From positions 1-20,375 of the forward strand of contig NZ_ANIK01000063.1 of assembly GCF_000347175.1 (NCBI RefSeq): a DNA stretch of 20,375 nt. The letters run 5' to 3'. The notes beneath the pieces are model-generated. The model saw nothing but the letters and a program-made list of their open reading frames with translations, ran no database searches and had not been told where the DNA came from. This document shows positions 19,387 to 20,375 of the stretch, one piece after another. Both the position numbers and the translations under genes were made by a program. Source of the stretch: Leptospira alstonii serovar Sichuan str. 79601 (GTDB lineage: Bacteria > Spirochaetota > Leptospiria > Leptospirales > Leptospiraceae). Positions within the stretch are counted from its first letter, which is position 1. Each line of letters opens with the position of its first letter.

Positions 19387-19861
19387 AATCCTTCAATACC
19401 GCGATTTTTTAAATTGAAAACTTCTCGGTTTTTCATAAATTCGATCGTCGCACCCCGAAGTGAAAGAAGGTAATTTATAAATTTCGCATATTCTTGATTT
19501 ATTGATTGCTTTTTTGACCCGTTATTTTTCGAAAAAGCGCGGTTGCGCCTGCGTCAAACCGATCCAGCTCCAAATAATTCCATCGGATAAGATGATTTTA
19601 TTTTTCATTGGAGCCGTTCTTTTCACGGAGGATTGTCGTAATTCCGACAGATTTACAGCGTGTCCCAAAACTTAATTTTACATTATCAAAAAGATCAAGC
19701 TGCAAGGTTCTGTCCCTATCGAGCGACCCGTAGAGAGCGAGATTGAGTTAAACCTTTCGCGACCTGAAACGCGATCCGTAGTGAGCCATAACCTTACCCA
19801 CAAATATGAGAAAAAACTAGATTTTTCAACCTTTATTTCCAAAGTTAGTAAGGGCCTTATA
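19387..19861. other. Gene-free spacer with palindromes and repeat modules
   Basis: No gene is seen between the TMEM220-like gene and the transposase. It holds AATTTATAAATT (19472-19483, perfect palindrome), TTTTTCGAAAAA (19525-19536, perfect palindrome) and GCGC-GGTT-GCGC (19537-19548), the last two enclosed by TTTGAC/GTCAAA (19513-19518, 19553-19558). Positions 19633-19655 and 19723-19740 are exact reverse complements of 79-101 and 196-213. The module at 19661-19786 relates to 11264-11346. The left end of the insertion sequence probably lies here but no second terminal repeat is available for comparison. Confidence 0.55.
19661..19786. repeat. Dispersed repeat module upstream of the transposase remnant
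   Basis: It begins with TGTCCCAAAAC and contains GAGCGACCCGTAGAGAGCGA (19721-19740), GATTGAGTT and GCGACCTGAAACGCGATCC. The related module is at 11264-11346. An 18-base core (19723-19740) recurs exactly, reversed, at 196-213. It may be non-coding DNA of the insertion sequence or an independent repeat next to it. Confidence 0.5.
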
Positions 19862-20375
19862 ATGAACACTACACATTGGAGTAGTACACTCGGAACGGAA
19901 TTAGATTGGGTGGAAGAAGAATATTTATCGCTGAACTTGGGAGATAAGCGATTAGATAAACGACTCAAGAAAATCGTGAGCGTGATGACAAAACGAGGAG
20001 GAACGAGTTTGCCAGATATATTTGGCAATTGGTCAGGCACGAAAGGAGCGTATCGCTTTTTTTCGAATCCGAAAGTATCATCGGAAAAGATCATAGAACC
20101 TCATAGTCAAGCAACAAAGAAACGACTTCACCAACAAGAAACAGTCTTGGTATTAAGCGACACAACGAAATCTATTATAGAAAAAGGGATCGTGTAGATG
20201 ACTTGGGGCCGATGAACTCGGAATACAATCAGGGTCTTCTTTTGCATCCATCGATAGCTTTACGACTGAGGAATCCCTTTAGGCATCCTGGATTTTAAAA
20301 TGTGGTCACGTACGGAATTAGGCGCCAACCAAAATCAAGACGGAAGAAAAATGTCCATAGAACATAAGGAAAGTG
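19862..20375 (+). pseudogene. IS4-family (Tn5-like) transposase, frameshifted and cut by the window edge
   Basis: From the ATG at 19862 the intact part (to the stop at 20195-20197) reads as the N-terminal DNA-binding region of an IS4-type transposase: LGDKRLDKRLKKIV, WSGTKGAYRFFSNPKVS and the DDE-domain start VLVLSDTT, whose Asp should be the first catalytic acid. The family sequence resumes in other frames: DDLGPMNSEYNQGLLLHPSIA, then GIPLGILDFKMWSRTELG. Single-base losses explain the breaks: one in the A/G run near 20181-20188, one near 20259-20262, and one near 20269-20273. The remnant continues in frame to the window end, so catalytic residues two and three, and the right end of the element, are not visible. 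AAGGG precedes the ATG. The element is inactive unless frames are rescued. Confidence 0.85.

Overview
The window reads as chromosome of a spirochaete, most likely a pathogenic-clade Leptospira. The evidence is the flagellar cap gene fliD, a tandem pair of 7TM-PAS-PP2C regulators, a GNAT-nitrilase fusion, an IS4/Tn5-like transposase remnant, and intergenic DNA full of short dispersed repeats, including several copies of a GTGGGAACTCC-type motif that I associate with Leptospira. Base composition is moderate by eye. The species cannot be fixed from the sequence alone.

Layout. 1-370: repeat-rich DNA without a gene. 371-976 (-): small exported protein of unknown function, divergent from ribF (1008-1964, +, TTG start). 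2062-5601 (+): two adjacent paralogous membrane phosphatases. 5602-5896: convergent spacer holding copy 1 of a structured repeat. 8790-5897 (-): fliD followed by an unknown coiled-coil partner gene. 8791-9135: divergent spacer with copy 2 of the same repeat. 9136-11109 (+): aquaglyceroporin, then an exported M23 peptidase. 11110-11687: gene-free repeat DNA. 12893-11688 (-): an Rrf2-type regulator followed by an NfsB-like nitroreductase, with candidate operators in front of each. 12894-13879: about 1 kb without a convincing gene but with dispersed repeats, an orphan intrinsic terminator, a near-perfect palindrome and a terminator-like hairpin directly before ppk1. 13880-19386 (+): compact cluster ppk1, FAD-linked oxidase, GNAT-nitrilase fusion and a TMEM220-like membrane protein. 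19387-20375: repeat DNA and a frameshifted transposase running off the window.

How the genes may work together. The four-gene ppk1 cluster has a 16-base gap, then a 1-base and a 4-base overlap, so co-transcription and translational coupling are likely; a shared biochemical role is not evident. The Rrf2 regulator and nitroreductase look like a small redox- or electrophile-responsive unit. fliD and its partner probably act together at the tip of the periplasmic flagellum. The two PP2C proteins probably feed a partner-switching (anti-sigma/anti-anti-sigma) pathway whose targets are outside the window.

No CRISPR array, tRNA, rRNA or defence system was found. The least explained signals are the pair of structured intergenic repeats, the fliD partner gene, the candidate RNA around 13.1-13.45 kb and the hairpin in the ppk1 leader.
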